64,000 nt of DNA from Fodinisporobacter ferrooxydans. Lineage in GTDB: Bacteria; Bacillota; Bacilli; Tumebacillales; MYW30-H2. The DNA is taken from contig NZ_CP089291.1 in NCBI RefSeq assembly GCF_022818495.1, positions 2,621,501 to 2,685,500 of the forward strand. The letters run 5' to 3'. Positions 36,030-44,260 of this stretch are shown piece by piece (the stretch's first letter is position 1; the number at the start of each line of letters is the position of its first letter). Made by a program: the position numbers and the translations under genes. The notes under the pieces are model-generated. The model saw nothing but the letters and a program-made list of their open reading frames with translations, did not search any database and was not told the DNA's origin.

Positions 36030-36673
36030 TTTTTCGCCCCCCGTAGTCCGGCAGGTGTCACCAAGCGTCGAATGAATGTGAAGATGAGTCCGGCTACAAA
36101 GGCCATCAACGCGGTTGGGACTGAGCCCGACAGAATTAAATCATTGTTGTAGTTGTCAATTCCAGCAAAAATCAGGTTTCCAAATCCGCCAGCCCCAATC
36201 AAGGCTGCTACAGTGGCCCAACTCACAAGATAAATGGTAGATAAACGGAGCCCTGCCACAATGAGTGGGGCGGACAACGGAAGTTCAACCTTGATGAGTC
36301 GTTGCCAAGATGTCATTCCCATTCCTTTGGCTACATCGATGAGTTCCGGATCGACCGATTTCACACCCGTGTAGGTGTTGCGTACAATCGGCAACAATGA
36401 ATAAAGGAACAAAACGATGAGAGCCGGCGTGATCCCAATGCCAAGAATCGGTAACAACAGCGCAAAAAATGCTAGACTAGGTATGGTCTGAATGATGGAC
36501 AAAACACTGATGACTGGCCCCGAAAGTTTACGGCTTCTCGTCAAATAGATGCCGAGGGGAATGGACAACACTGCACCTACCACAAGCGAAAAGCCCACTA
36601 GAAACAAATGCTGCCAAAACGCCTGTGTAATTTGGCCACCATAGGTACTCCAGATGTAGCTGAGGTAACTCAT
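36026..36673 (-). CDS. Osmoprotectant ABC transporter permease (first)
   Basis: A 215-aa OpuC/ProW-type permease. Key stretches: LSIIQTIPSLAFFALLLPIL and the coupling loop IDVAKGMGMTSWQRLIKVEL. It overlaps the ATPase gene by 4 bases and the next permease gene by 4 bases, so the transporter genes are tightly translationally coupled. Confidence 0.9.
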   Translation of the reverse strand: MSYLSYIWSTYGGQITQAFWQHLFLVGFSLVVGAVLSIPLGIYLTRSRKLSGPVISVLSIIQTIPSLAFFALLLPILGIGITPALIVLFLYSLLPIVRNTYTGVKSVDPELIDVAKGMGMTSWQRLIKVELPLSAPLIVAGLRLSTIYLVSWATVAALIGAGGFGNLIFAGIDNYNNDLILSGSVPTALMAFVAGLIFTFIRRLVTPAGLRGAKK

Positions 36674-37755
36674 GCAACCCCGCCCCCAAACAACTCTTGT
36701 GCCACCTTCAAAACAGAGGTTTTGGTGATAACCCCGACAAGGCGGTTTGATTCATCCAGAACCGGTATCTCGTTCACTTCCATCAAAATCGGAACCACTT
36801 CTTTGGCTGGCACAGAATAACCAAAGGCGGCTGACTTCGTAACTTCCAATGCGCCTCCATCGGAAACGCTTTCTTTACGAACACTTCCGAGATACGTCAT
36901 TGAAGAATCCACTAGATAGAATTGGTCTACATAAGGCGCCATGTACAAGTGCCCTTGGGCCGTTTCCTTATAGAGTTTCAATTCGCGCTCAGCTACATCT
37001 ACTGCTGTCTTCCTGGTTTGGCCAAAACCTATTCGACGCCCCACAAACGAGGAGACGAATTCGTTTTGCGGTCTGTGCACGATATCTTCAGGCGTACCCA
37101 CTTGGACAATCCTTCCGGTTTCAAAGACGGTGATTCTATCTCCCAAGCGCAACGCTTCATCCATGTCGTGCGTGACGAATATAATCGTCTTTTGCAATCG
37201 TTCCTGCAACCGCTTCAACTCGGTTTGGAGGGTCTCGCGGCTAATCGGGTCGAGTGCGCCAAAAGGTTCGTCCATCAAGATAATCGGGGGGTCAGCTGCC
37301 AGCGACCGCAAGACGCCAATACGTTGTTGCTGACCACCAGACAGTTGCCGCGGATAGCGATGTGCGAAGTCTTCGTATTTCATATCTACGAGGTTCAACA
37401 GTTCCCGGATACGCGCTTCGCGCTTGTCTTTCGGCCATCCAAGCAGGCTCGGGACGAGATCAATGTTGTCGCGAATGGTCATGTGCGGGAACAGACCGGT
37501 TTGTTGGACCGTGTAGCCAATGCTCCTACGCAACTCGTGCTCGTTGTAGCTTTTAATTTCACGGCCGTCAATTTCAATCTTTCCGTAGGTCGGTTCTTCC
37601 AGTCGGTTCACCATGCGAAGCGTGGTGGTCTTTCCGCAACCGGACGGACCAATGAACACCATCAGTTCGCCTGTCTTGACTTCCAGATTCAAATCGCTAA
37701 TTGCAGCCTTGTTTCCCTGGTAAACTTTTGTAACGTGTTCGAATGTTACCGTCAT
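36670..37755 (-). CDS. Osmoprotectant ABC transporter ATPase with CBS region
   Basis: A 361-aa ATPase of the OpuCA/ProV family. Walker A GPSGCGKTT, signature LSGGQQQR, Walker B IILMDEPFGALD. The C-terminal part (about 240-361) has a CBS-like end (PILMEVNEIPVLDESNRLVG), which in family members senses ionic strength or nucleotides. The ATG follows AGGGGAG. It is third in the operon after SDR and kinase, so transporter and catabolic enzymes are made together. Confidence 0.92.
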   Translation of the reverse strand: MTVTFEHVTKVYQGNKAAISDLNLEVKTGELMVFIGPSGCGKTTTLRMVNRLEEPTYGKIEIDGREIKSYNEHELRRSIGYTVQQTGLFPHMTIRDNIDLVPSLLGWPKDKREARIRELLNLVDMKYEDFAHRYPRQLSGGQQQRIGVLRSLAADPPIILMDEPFGALDPISRETLQTELKRLQERLQKTIIFVTHDMDEALRLGDRITVFETGRIVQVGTPEDIVHRPQNEFVSSFVGRRIGFGQTRKTAVDVAERELKLYKETAQGHLYMAPYVDQFYLVDSSMTYLGSVRKESVSDGGALEVTKSAAFGYSVPAKEVVPILMEVNEIPVLDESNRLVGVITKTSVLKVAQELFGGGVA

Positions 37756-37813
37756 CTAAGCTCCCCTTCTTTATCGCTTCTACATACTTGAAGCCAGTTT
37801 TGCGGTCCACCAT

Positions 37814-39253
37814 TCAATCGCCAAAGATGGAGTACGCTCTTTTATAGATTTCATCGCTGCTGTAGTGAGGAATGGTTCGATAGACTTCTTCATTAAACTT
37901 TTGATAAAAAGCGTAGTTCTCAGCAATCGGCTGAACGGTGTCTTGGCGCTTGACCATGTATTGAACAGCTTCATCTACGCTGTCGTAGATGCCAAGTGCG
38001 GTCGCAACTAGAATTGCAGAGCCTAATCCAGCAGCGTCGCTGAAGACGTTTCTCGACACAGGCTTTCCAAACACGTCCGCGAAGATTTGGACCATCAAGT
38101 CACTTTTTGATCCGCCGCCAGACAACACCAGACTCTCCAGCTCAATGCCGAGTTCCTGGCACATTTCGTCGGTTCGGTTCTTCATGGTCAGTGCAATCGC
38201 CTCCAATATTGAGCGGTACATGTGCGCTCGAGTGTGTGAGGCATTGAACCCGAGTATAGAACCGCGTTTGTATGGTGCATCGGACGGCGCTAGCCAATCG
38301 AGAACAGTCATCAAGCCGTTGCATCCAGGCGGCACTTGGCTCGCTTCGCGGTTTAGCAATTCCTCCGCAGAAATGCCCAACTCCCGAGCTTCACTGGCAA
38401 CACCGCCGCCTAGCAATTTGGTCAGCCAACTGACTGTCCACATCCCGCGGCGAATGCCAAAGCTTTCGTACAAATAGCGGTTCGGAACGGAGGAGAAATT
38501 CGTCCACAGGTGACTCGTCTCTTTCAAGTTCTTCGGGCCGTGAATCATCGCTGCGATGTACGTCCCCAGTGAAACAAGCGCAGTATGACCTTCCAAGGAG
38601 CCCGATCCCAACGCTTCTACCGCTTTATCGTTGGCGGTCGCGATGACCGGAAGCCCTGTCGGTATGCCCGTCTCCCATGACGCCTCAGCGGTCACCTTGC
38701 CCAGAACTGTGCCAGGCATTTGCAGTTGGAACAGCATTTCTTTCGGGATTTGGAAGTGCTTGATGACCTCCGGGTCGTCACTCCAGTCCCACGTATCCGT
38801 GTCAATCGGCCACTGACCTTGGTAATTGGCAGCCGTGTCAACAAACCGATCAGTGAAACGGTGTGTAATGTATCCCGAAGAAGTCGTCACATAGCGAACG
38901 GAATCGTCCTCATGTTCATATGGACTTGATACACGCACATCCATCCAACTCAATACCGGATATGCAAGCCTGCCGTCTTCTCGAAGAAGCGCCCGGCAAA
39001 AGCGAATGGTGCATAAGCCAACGCCAATGATGTCATTAGGATTTCCCGTGAAATTCTCCATGGCTTTGCGACACGCGATGACGATTGACTCCCACAGGTC
39101 GTCATCCGGATGTTCAACGTGCCCTGGTTTCGGCAGGTTCATCGGACGCAAAGCCTGTTTGCCTTCTGAAACGACTCGACCTTCTGTGTCAAAAATGGTA
39201 ACCTTCGAGCTTTGTGACCCATTATCTACACCGATAATGTATTTCGTACCCAT
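37814..39253 (-). CDS. FGGY-family carbohydrate kinase
   Basis: A 479-aa sugar/polyol kinase. N-terminal phosphate-binding motif GVDNGSQSSKVTIFD, a catalytic-Asp region in VLSWMDVR, and the C-terminal LVLSGGGSKSDLMVQIFADV. FGGY kinases phosphorylate glycerol, xylulose, ribulose and similar polyols. The ATG follows GAGGTGCTGAC. Beside the GlpP-type leader, an SDR and an alkylglycerone-phosphate-synthase-like enzyme, a glycerol-derived substrate is likely. The same four families (kinase YgcE, SDR YgcW, FAD enzyme YgcU, GlpP-like YgcP) occur together in the uncharacterised ygc locus of E. coli. Confidence 0.9.
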   Translation of the reverse strand: MGTKYIIGVDNGSQSSKVTIFDTEGRVVSEGKQALRPMNLPKPGHVEHPDDDLWESIVIACRKAMENFTGNPNDIIGVGLCTIRFCRALLREDGRLAYPVLSWMDVRVSSPYEHEDDSVRYVTTSSGYITHRFTDRFVDTAANYQGQWPIDTDTWDWSDDPEVIKHFQIPKEMLFQLQMPGTVLGKVTAEASWETGIPTGLPVIATANDKAVEALGSGSLEGHTALVSLGTYIAAMIHGPKNLKETSHLWTNFSSVPNRYLYESFGIRRGMWTVSWLTKLLGGGVASEARELGISAEELLNREASQVPPGCNGLMTVLDWLAPSDAPYKRGSILGFNASHTRAHMYRSILEAIALTMKNRTDEMCQELGIELESLVLSGGGSKSDLMVQIFADVFGKPVSRNVFSDAAGLGSAILVATALGIYDSVDEAVQYMVKRQDTVQPIAENYAFYQKFNEEVYRTIPHYSSDEIYKRAYSIFGD

Positions 39254-39298
39254 GTCAGCACCTCTTCATTGAAACTGCGACGCAAGGACTCCTTGGTC

Positions 39299-40075
39299 TT
39301 AACGAACCAGGTACCCGCCGTCAACAACAAGGAGATGCCCGTTCACATAGTCGGATGCCTTGCTCGCCAAAAACACCGTAGCTCCCATTAAGTCTAACGT
39401 ATCGCCCCAACGATTGGCCGGGATGTGATCGAGAATACGTTGATTCGTTTCCGGGTTGCTTCTCGTTACTTTCGTGATTTCGGTTGCATAGTAGCCAGGT
39501 GCAATGCCATTGACTTGAATGTTGTATTGCCCTAGTTCATCCGCGTACGCCTTCGTAAACCCTGCTAACGCATGCTTTGTAGCTGCGTAAGCGGGCGACA
39601 TTTGGCCGCCAAGGAACGAAAAGAGCGAACAGACATTGATGATTTTCCCGCTGCGTTGCGGCACCATGCGCTTTGCAGCTTCGCGGGACAAGTCAAAAGC
39701 AGCAGTCAAGTTTACATCTATCATCGGGTCCCAATGGTGTCTTTCAAACTCGAGAACCGATGCCAACTTGCAGATGCCTGCGCTGTTAACTAAGATGTCG
39801 ACACTCCCGTATGCGTTTACACAACCATCGATAATCGTCTTGGCAGCTCCATCAGCCGTGATGTCAATCTTCAAAAACTCCATCTTGACACCTTCAGCTT
39901 CAATAAGCGCCCGGGTTTCGCCGCCATCATCCATCACACTCGGAATAAAGAGGTTCGCTCCGGCTTTCGCCAAGGCTGAAGCGAATGCCTGACCGAGTCC
40001 TGTGTTGCCGCCGGTGACAATTGCGTTCTTGCCTTTCAGTGAAAAGAAGTCCATTGAAAAATCTGAGATAGTCAT
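39299..40075 (-). CDS. Short-chain dehydrogenase (YgcW/KduD-like)
   Basis: A 258-aa SDR that oxidises or reduces a secondary alcohol with NAD(P). The cofactor motif is TGGNTGLGQAFASALAKAG, the active-site Ser is in NVCSLFSFLGG and Tyr-x3-Lys is YAATKHALAG. The ATG follows AAGGAG and GGTG. It is the first gene of the operon, 45 bases before the kinase gene and directly behind the antiterminator-type leader. I infer oxidation of the C2 hydroxyl of a glycerol derivative to a dihydroxyacetone derivative; deoxygluconate-type dehydrogenation is the main alternative. Confidence 0.9.
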   Translation of the reverse strand: MTISDFSMDFFSLKGKNAIVTGGNTGLGQAFASALAKAGANLFIPSVMDDGGETRALIEAEGVKMEFLKIDITADGAAKTIIDGCVNAYGSVDILVNSAGICKLASVLEFERHHWDPMIDVNLTAAFDLSREAAKRMVPQRSGKIINVCSLFSFLGGQMSPAYAATKHALAGFTKAYADELGQYNIQVNGIAPGYYATEITKVTRSNPETNQRILDHIPANRWGDTLDLMGATVFLASKASDYVNGHLLVVDGGYLVR

Positions 40076-40126
40076 TTCACCTTGCTCCTTTTTATAAAAA
40101 CTACTTTAAAATAGCGTGTGGAAAAA

Positions 40127-40164
40127 CAAAAAAGCGAACACCCAAGAGAGGGTTCGCTTTTCTC
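40127..40164 (-). terminator. Leader terminator of the SDR operon (antitermination target)
   Basis: On the minus strand AAGCGAAC pairs with GTTCGCTT, with an inner CCC/GGG, then a run of T. It lies between the promoter and the SDR gene, so the operon would be switched off unless antitermination occurs. The 5' side is part of the element GCTAGAG...GAGAAAAGCGAACCC (40176 to 40150) that recurs in the divergent leader. Confidence 0.8.
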
Positions 40165-40190
40165 ATCAGCTCTAGCAACCACTTTCCTCG

Positions 40191-40219
40191 ATATTACATC
40201 CATATAGAAACTGTGTCAA
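40191..40219 (-). promoter_or_regulatory. Promoter of the SDR-to-ADH operon
   Basis: On the minus strand TTGACA (40219-40214) and TAATAT (40196-40191) are 17 bases apart, a good sigma-A promoter. Transcription would start near 40184 and read straight into the leader terminator. Confidence 0.7.
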
Positions 40220-40234
40220 TGCCATTATACGAAA

Positions 40235-40250
40235 TTTTTAGCGCTTACAT
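40235..40250. promoter_or_regulatory. Candidate CcpA (cre) site between the divergent promoters
   Basis: On the minus strand ATGTAAGCGCTAAAAA resembles the catabolite-responsive element consensus (TGWAANCGNTNWCA, with one or two departures at the end). It lies just upstream of both -35 boxes. Carbon-source repression of the locus would make sense. The assignment is by eye only. Confidence 0.45.
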
Positions 40251-40257
40251 TTTTCTG

Positions 40258-40287
40258 TTGACATCATAGGGGGGATGGTACTATGAT
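40258..40287 (+). promoter_or_regulatory. Promoter of the FAD-oxidase gene
   Basis: TTGACA (40258-40263) and TATGAT (40282-40287) with an 18-base spacer. It is divergent from the SDR operon promoter. Transcripts would pass through the terminator at 40316. Confidence 0.6.
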
Positions 40288-40315
40288 GTGAATCAGGCGC
40301 TAGAGGTCTGAGAAA

Positions 40316-40345
40316 AGCGAACCCTGATTGGGGTTTGCTTTTTTT
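40316..40345 (+). terminator. Leader terminator of the FAD-oxidase gene (antitermination target)
   Basis: AGCGAACCC (40316-40324) pairs over 9 bp with GGGTTTGCT (40331-40339), followed by seven T. It lies 45 bases before the gene. The sequence from GCTAGAG (40299) through GAGAAAAGCGAACCC is nearly identical to the divergent leader, as expected if one RNA-binding antiterminator (the GlpP-like protein at 41958) controls both. Confidence 0.8.
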
Positions 40346-40389
40346 GCGTTTCTGGGCAAATTTCAGAACACAGAAAAGGAGTTCTTAAG

Positions 40390-41838
40390 ATGTCATTGAC
40401 CCGAGAGCAGGTTGTTCAAGGCGTAAAAGGAATCGTTAGCGAGGAACGTGTCATCACTGACAAACATATATTGAAAGAAAGTAGTGTCGACCGCTTCCGA
40501 AAGTACGAATTCATCTCCGGTGTGTATACGCAGCACATTCCGGCAGCGATTGTCAAACCAGAAAACACCGAACAAGTCGCTGAAGTTCTTAAGTATTGCA
40601 ACGAAAACGGCATCAACGTCATTCCGCGTACCGGTTTCTCTGCACTGGAGCAAATGTTGGAATCCGTCAAAGAAAACCACATCGTGCTCGATGGTTCAGG
40701 CATGAATAAAATCATTAAGATTGACGAATGCAACATGCAAGTGACTTGCCAATGCGGCGTGAACCTGCAAGAGCTCGATGAAATTCTGCAGGCCAAAGGA
40801 TATACGACGGCTCACTCACCTCAATCAAAACCGCTTGCACAAATGGGCGGATTGGTCGCAACCCGAAGCATTGGTCAATTCTCCACCCTGTACGGCGGCA
40901 TTGAAGACATGGTAGTTGGACTCGAAGCCGTGTTCCCGAACGGCGAGATCACCCGAATCAAAAACGTGCCACGGCGCGCAGCAGGCCCAGACATTCGCCA
41001 CGTCATCATTGGCAACGAGGGCGCGCTATGTTACATCACCGAAGTAACTGTGAAAATCTTCAAATACATGCCGGAAAACAACTTGTTCTACGGCTACACG
41101 CTAGACAGCATGAAAACTGGTTTCGAGATTCTGCGCCAAGTGATGGTAGAGGGTTACAAGCCGTCCGTCGCCCGTCTCTACGATGCGGCCGATGCTCAAG
41201 GCCACTTCTCGCATTTTGCAAACGATGAATGCGTGCTCGTGTTTATGGCAGAAGGACCGAAAGGCATTGCAGAGGCTACCGGTGCAGGCATCGAAGCCGT
41301 CGTCAAACAGTACCCAGAGTGTCAAAAAGTCGACAGCCAATTGATTGAAGATTGGTTCGCTCGCTTGAACTGGGGTCTAGAGCAAGTGGAACAAGAACGC
41401 ATTGAAATTAGTGAAACGAAGAACATGGGCTTTACCACCGAAGTAGCTGGATGTTGGGATTGCATTCACGAAATCTACACTCGCTCGATTGAACGGGTAA
41501 AGAACGAGATTCCAGACATCACCTGGATGGGTGGCCACTCGTCTCACAGCTATCTAAACGGCACCAACATGTACTTTGTCTACTACTACGATGTCAACTG
41601 TGCACCGGAAGAAGAGATTCACAAGTATCACAATCCAATTAACAAAATCATCGTCGAAGAAGCCCTCAAGGCTGGTGGTACCATGGTTCATCACCACGGT
41701 GTCGGGAAAGCGAGAGCACCTTGGATTAAAGAAGAATACGGTTCTTCGTTCTATATCTTAAAGACGTTGAAAAACGCGTTCGATCCGAACAACATCATGA
41801 ACGCTGGCAACATCATCCCGGTTGACTTTTTGAAATAA
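40390..41838 (+). CDS. FAD-linked oxidase, alkylglycerone-phosphate-synthase-like (YgcU-like)
   Basis: A 482-aa flavoprotein of the vanillyl-alcohol-oxidase/PCMH fold. FAD-binding part: PAAIVKPENTEQVAEVLKYC and VTCQCGVNLQELDEIL; then LAQMGGLVATRSIGQFSTLY. The C terminus has HHHGVGKARAPW (His434-436). The HHHGVGK motif is a hallmark of alkylglycerone phosphate synthase, where the His triplet is needed for making the ether bond of alkyl-DHAP. Here, next to a kinase, an SDR and a GlpP-like regulator, the enzyme may run the chemistry backwards and split an O-alkyl ether of DHAP. An ordinary hydroxy-acid dehydrogenase remains possible. It is transcribed alone, divergent from the operon. Confidence 0.88.
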   Translation: MSLTREQVVQGVKGIVSEERVITDKHILKESSVDRFRKYEFISGVYTQHIPAAIVKPENTEQVAEVLKYCNENGINVIPRTGFSALEQMLESVKENHIVLDGSGMNKIIKIDECNMQVTCQCGVNLQELDEILQAKGYTTAHSPQSKPLAQMGGLVATRSIGQFSTLYGGIEDMVVGLEAVFPNGEITRIKNVPRRAAGPDIRHVIIGNEGALCYITEVTVKIFKYMPENNLFYGYTLDSMKTGFEILRQVMVEGYKPSVARLYDAADAQGHFSHFANDECVLVFMAEGPKGIAEATGAGIEAVVKQYPECQKVDSQLIEDWFARLNWGLEQVEQERIEISETKNMGFTTEVAGCWDCIHEIYTRSIERVKNEIPDITWMGGHSSHSYLNGTNMYFVYYYDVNCAPEEEIHKYHNPINKIIVEEALKAGGTMVHHHGVGKARAPWIKEEYGSSFYILKTLKNAFDPNNIMNAGNIIPVDFLK

Positions 41839-41876
41839 TTGCCCCGTAACCTCTTCAAAATAGATGGACAAAACAA

Positions 41877-41930
41877 AGAAGGCAATCCTGGCAGCACCGT
41901 TCCTCTGTAAACCGCCGGGATTACCTTCTT
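41877..41930. terminator. Bidirectional terminator between FAD-oxidase and glpP-like genes
   Basis: AAGAAGGCAATCCTGGC and the downstream complement GGGATTACCTTCTT form a long imperfect stem with a loop of about 25 bases. It lies between two convergent stop codons. Confidence 0.6.
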
Positions 41931-41957
41931 GTTGGTCCACACCCAAATCGACATTTC

Positions 41958-42527
41958 TTAAACGTTGTCCCAAATGTCTGTGGAAGTAGAGCAAATCGAT
42001 ACAGCTCCTGCTTTCAGCGCAGCGACTACGTCGTCCTTTTCACACACTAACCCACCGGCAATGATAGGAACATTGACGATATCTCGTACCCAGCTAATCA
42101 CCTTGGGCATACAACCCGGCAGAATTTCAATGCAGTCTGGAATGGACGTCTCAATTTGCTTCGGAAGGCTATGGAACGAGAATGAGTCCACCAGAAAGAA
42201 CCGGTGAATCGTAAAGAATCCTTGTGCTTTCGCTGCTTTGATAATCGGCCCTTTGGTACTTATGATACCGTCCGCCTTGGTCACTTGTTTAATGAAATCC
42301 ACGACGATTTCCTTGCTGCTTGTGCCCTTCACTAAATCTACATCTACAAAAGCGTACTTTCCTGCACTTTTGACTCTGTCAACTATCGTCCCAATGTTGC
42401 AAATGTCCCCGTATAGGACAAAGACAATATCACAACTGGATTGAAGCACATTTTCAAGTCCCGTATCATCTTTGATTCCTGCAACAATGGGATTGTCTTT
42501 AAACAAACTACGGAAGTCTTCTTTCAT
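41958..42527 (-). CDS. GlpP-family antiterminator (YgcP-like)
   Basis: A 189-aa TIM-barrel-like protein of the glycerol uptake operon antiterminator family. Visible features: FKDNPIVAGIKDDTGL at the start, VDVDLVKGTSSKEIVVDFIK in the middle and EILPGCMPKVISWVRDIVNV then PIIAGGLVCEKDDVVAALKA, a phosphate-binding type strand-loop. In B. subtilis GlpP with glycerol-3-phosphate binds glp leader RNA and prevents termination. Here two twin leaders nearby carry the likely target. The ATG follows AGGAGGTAC. It is convergent to the FAD-oxidase gene and is transcribed separately, presumably constitutively. Confidence 0.88.
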   Translation of the reverse strand: MKEDFRSLFKDNPIVAGIKDDTGLENVLQSSCDIVFVLYGDICNIGTIVDRVKSAGKYAFVDVDLVKGTSSKEIVVDFIKQVTKADGIISTKGPIIKAAKAQGFFTIHRFFLVDSFSFHSLPKQIETSIPDCIEILPGCMPKVISWVRDIVNVPIIAGGLVCEKDDVVAALKAGAVSICSTSTDIWDNV

Positions 42528-42712
42528 ATGTACCTCCTAAAAAAGATGGCTTCAAGAAGCTGTTTCTCGAAGTTAGCTTTACTTTATAGCGTGCCTATTC
42601 CGTTTGTCAAGGAGAGACCCCATAGGCAAATAATAGTGCGAATCCTGGGTGACGTGGGAGGATGTACCGAGACGATTGGTATCAAGACAGGATAGAGCCA
42701 AACAAAACAATG

Positions 42713-42743
42713 CCACCTAACGTTATTTGCTAGGTGGTTTTTT
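42713..42743 (+). terminator. Terminator hairpin in the gap
   Basis: CCACCTA and TAGGTGG are perfect 7-bp arms followed by six T. No plus-strand gene precedes it closely, so it is an orphan. Confidence 0.6.
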
Positions 42744-43020
42744 GTGTAATCATGATCTCTTAAAAGAAATGATGAATAATAATACCAACGATCACGCTTG
42801 CAAGAAGATTGACCAAAAGCTCCGTACATTTGGTTTTCCTCCTTTTAAGTCGGATGGGTTATTATATTAAGAAGGACAAAAACTCGAATCGGCGTATATC
42901 CATAAAGATAAAAAATCCGCATGCATACAATTATCAACTATGTACATTGGCTTGGGTATTTCACTGACTATTCTGCGTATTCTAAAGGAATTCCTACCGT
43001 GCATAAGTAACTCCTTTAAC

Positions 43021-43056
43021 AGAAAGCCAACCTAATCACTAGGCTGGCTTTCTTTT
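43021..43056. terminator. Terminator hairpin before the IS4-like element
   Basis: AGAAAGCCAACCTA pairs with TAGGCTGGCTTTCT with one mismatch, followed by five T on the plus strand and preceded by A-rich sequence. It lies 26 bases outside the left inverted repeat of the element. Confidence 0.6.
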
Positions 43057-43122
43057 TCAATCAAATAACTCAAATATTAAGCCCCAGGCTATGCCTTATG
43101 CTTGACCCACAAAGCATACAAA

Positions 43123-44198
43123 TTATGGAGACAGATAGTTGTAATGTTTAAGAACAATATTGAGCTCGGTCAATCCTTTCCAAATTACTTTAACACCGGG
43201 CTCACCGTCTCCTTTACGGCCTAAAAATCCCCCAAGTTTGGCCAGATACGATACGGCCTCCTTGATCGTTGGAGCGATGGGAGGAATCGTGGAAGTCCGA
43301 TTGGCAATGCAATATAATACCTTCCATTCCTGTTCCTCTAAGAACTCTGTACAGGGGGTCTCCGGATTTTGTCTTGCTTTATAGGTCATACTCAAGATAC
43401 GAATGGAAATAATCGAATACATGAGGATTAATTTTTGGATACGTTCGGCTTTTTTATTTTGTAATTCTTCGATTTCACAGCCATTTTTTAAAATGTAATG
43501 AAATCGTTCAATTTTCCATCTGTGCATATACCAGGTCACCCGTTCCATGGCTTCATCCACGTTGGTAATGTCCATGCTTGTGGCTAAGTACCATTCGATG
43601 GGTTCCATGCCTTGGGGAGGATCGATTTCTTGGACAAGCAGGATCCACAAGGTCACGCTTGCGTTTTTGCGAAATTCTTTGGGTGTATTGGCAGGTGCGT
43701 GTACATTCGCTTTGCAATATTTGATTGCAAGTGTGGCCGTCCTTTGAGGTACATTTCGGCGGGTATCCCTAGGAATGTCAACGACGATTTCACCCGCTGG
43801 CGGCTCATTTCTCACTTTGTCAAACAGTTTGCAAGCTTCGGTTGTGTTTCGATTCTGCACCACTCTTACGAGAAAGTCTTGATGGCTCATGGTGGCATGG
43901 TCAAAAAACTCATACACATCCGCTTCGCGGTCGCCAACGTGCACCAATCGGATTCCTTTCGGAATGCCAAGCTGACTTTTGTCCATACTTTCCAACCATT
44001 TATAGCTTTCTTTGTCCTCAATCGGTTTCTGACGTTTTTCTTTGCGCTAGCCGCCGCGATAGACTCGTTGATTTTATTGGACAAGGTACCCATGGTTCGG
44101 ATGAACCGTTTGATGGTTCTGCCACAGTTAATTCCCAAGTTTTTAAACTCTTCATAGGCCCAGTGTTTTACGTCCATGCGTTCTGTAGTTGATGACAT
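43123..44198 (-). pseudogene. Degenerate IS4-family transposase
   Basis: The N-terminal piece (MSSTTERMDVKHWAYEEFKN ... SNKINESIAAASA) looks like an IS4/IS50-type start. The frame then shifts and about 100 residues that should carry the first catalytic Asp are gone. The second piece runs from KSQLGIPKGIRLVHVGDREAD to the end and keeps the second Asp (HVGDREAD) and the YREK-like region WYMHRWKIERFHYILKNGC with the Glu. It cannot be active. Confidence 0.8.
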
Positions 44199-44260
44199 AG
44201 TTATCTTCACCTGCCATGGGCATAGTTTTGATGTAACGATTCACGTCAGCCTTTGGCTCG

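Larger units (their letters stand above)
42528..43081. other. Gap between glpP-like gene and IS4-like element
   Basis: No gene I can support. It must hold the promoter of the glpP-like gene. Two hairpins with terminator form are present, at 42713-42743 and 43021-43056. They probably ended genes that are no longer there. Confidence 0.5.

Noticed and set aside
34475-37755. Simple osmoprotection (opuC) operon
   Set aside because: The transporter genes are embedded between catabolic enzymes and read from a GlpP-type leader, so a nutritional role is more likely than osmotic stress uptake.
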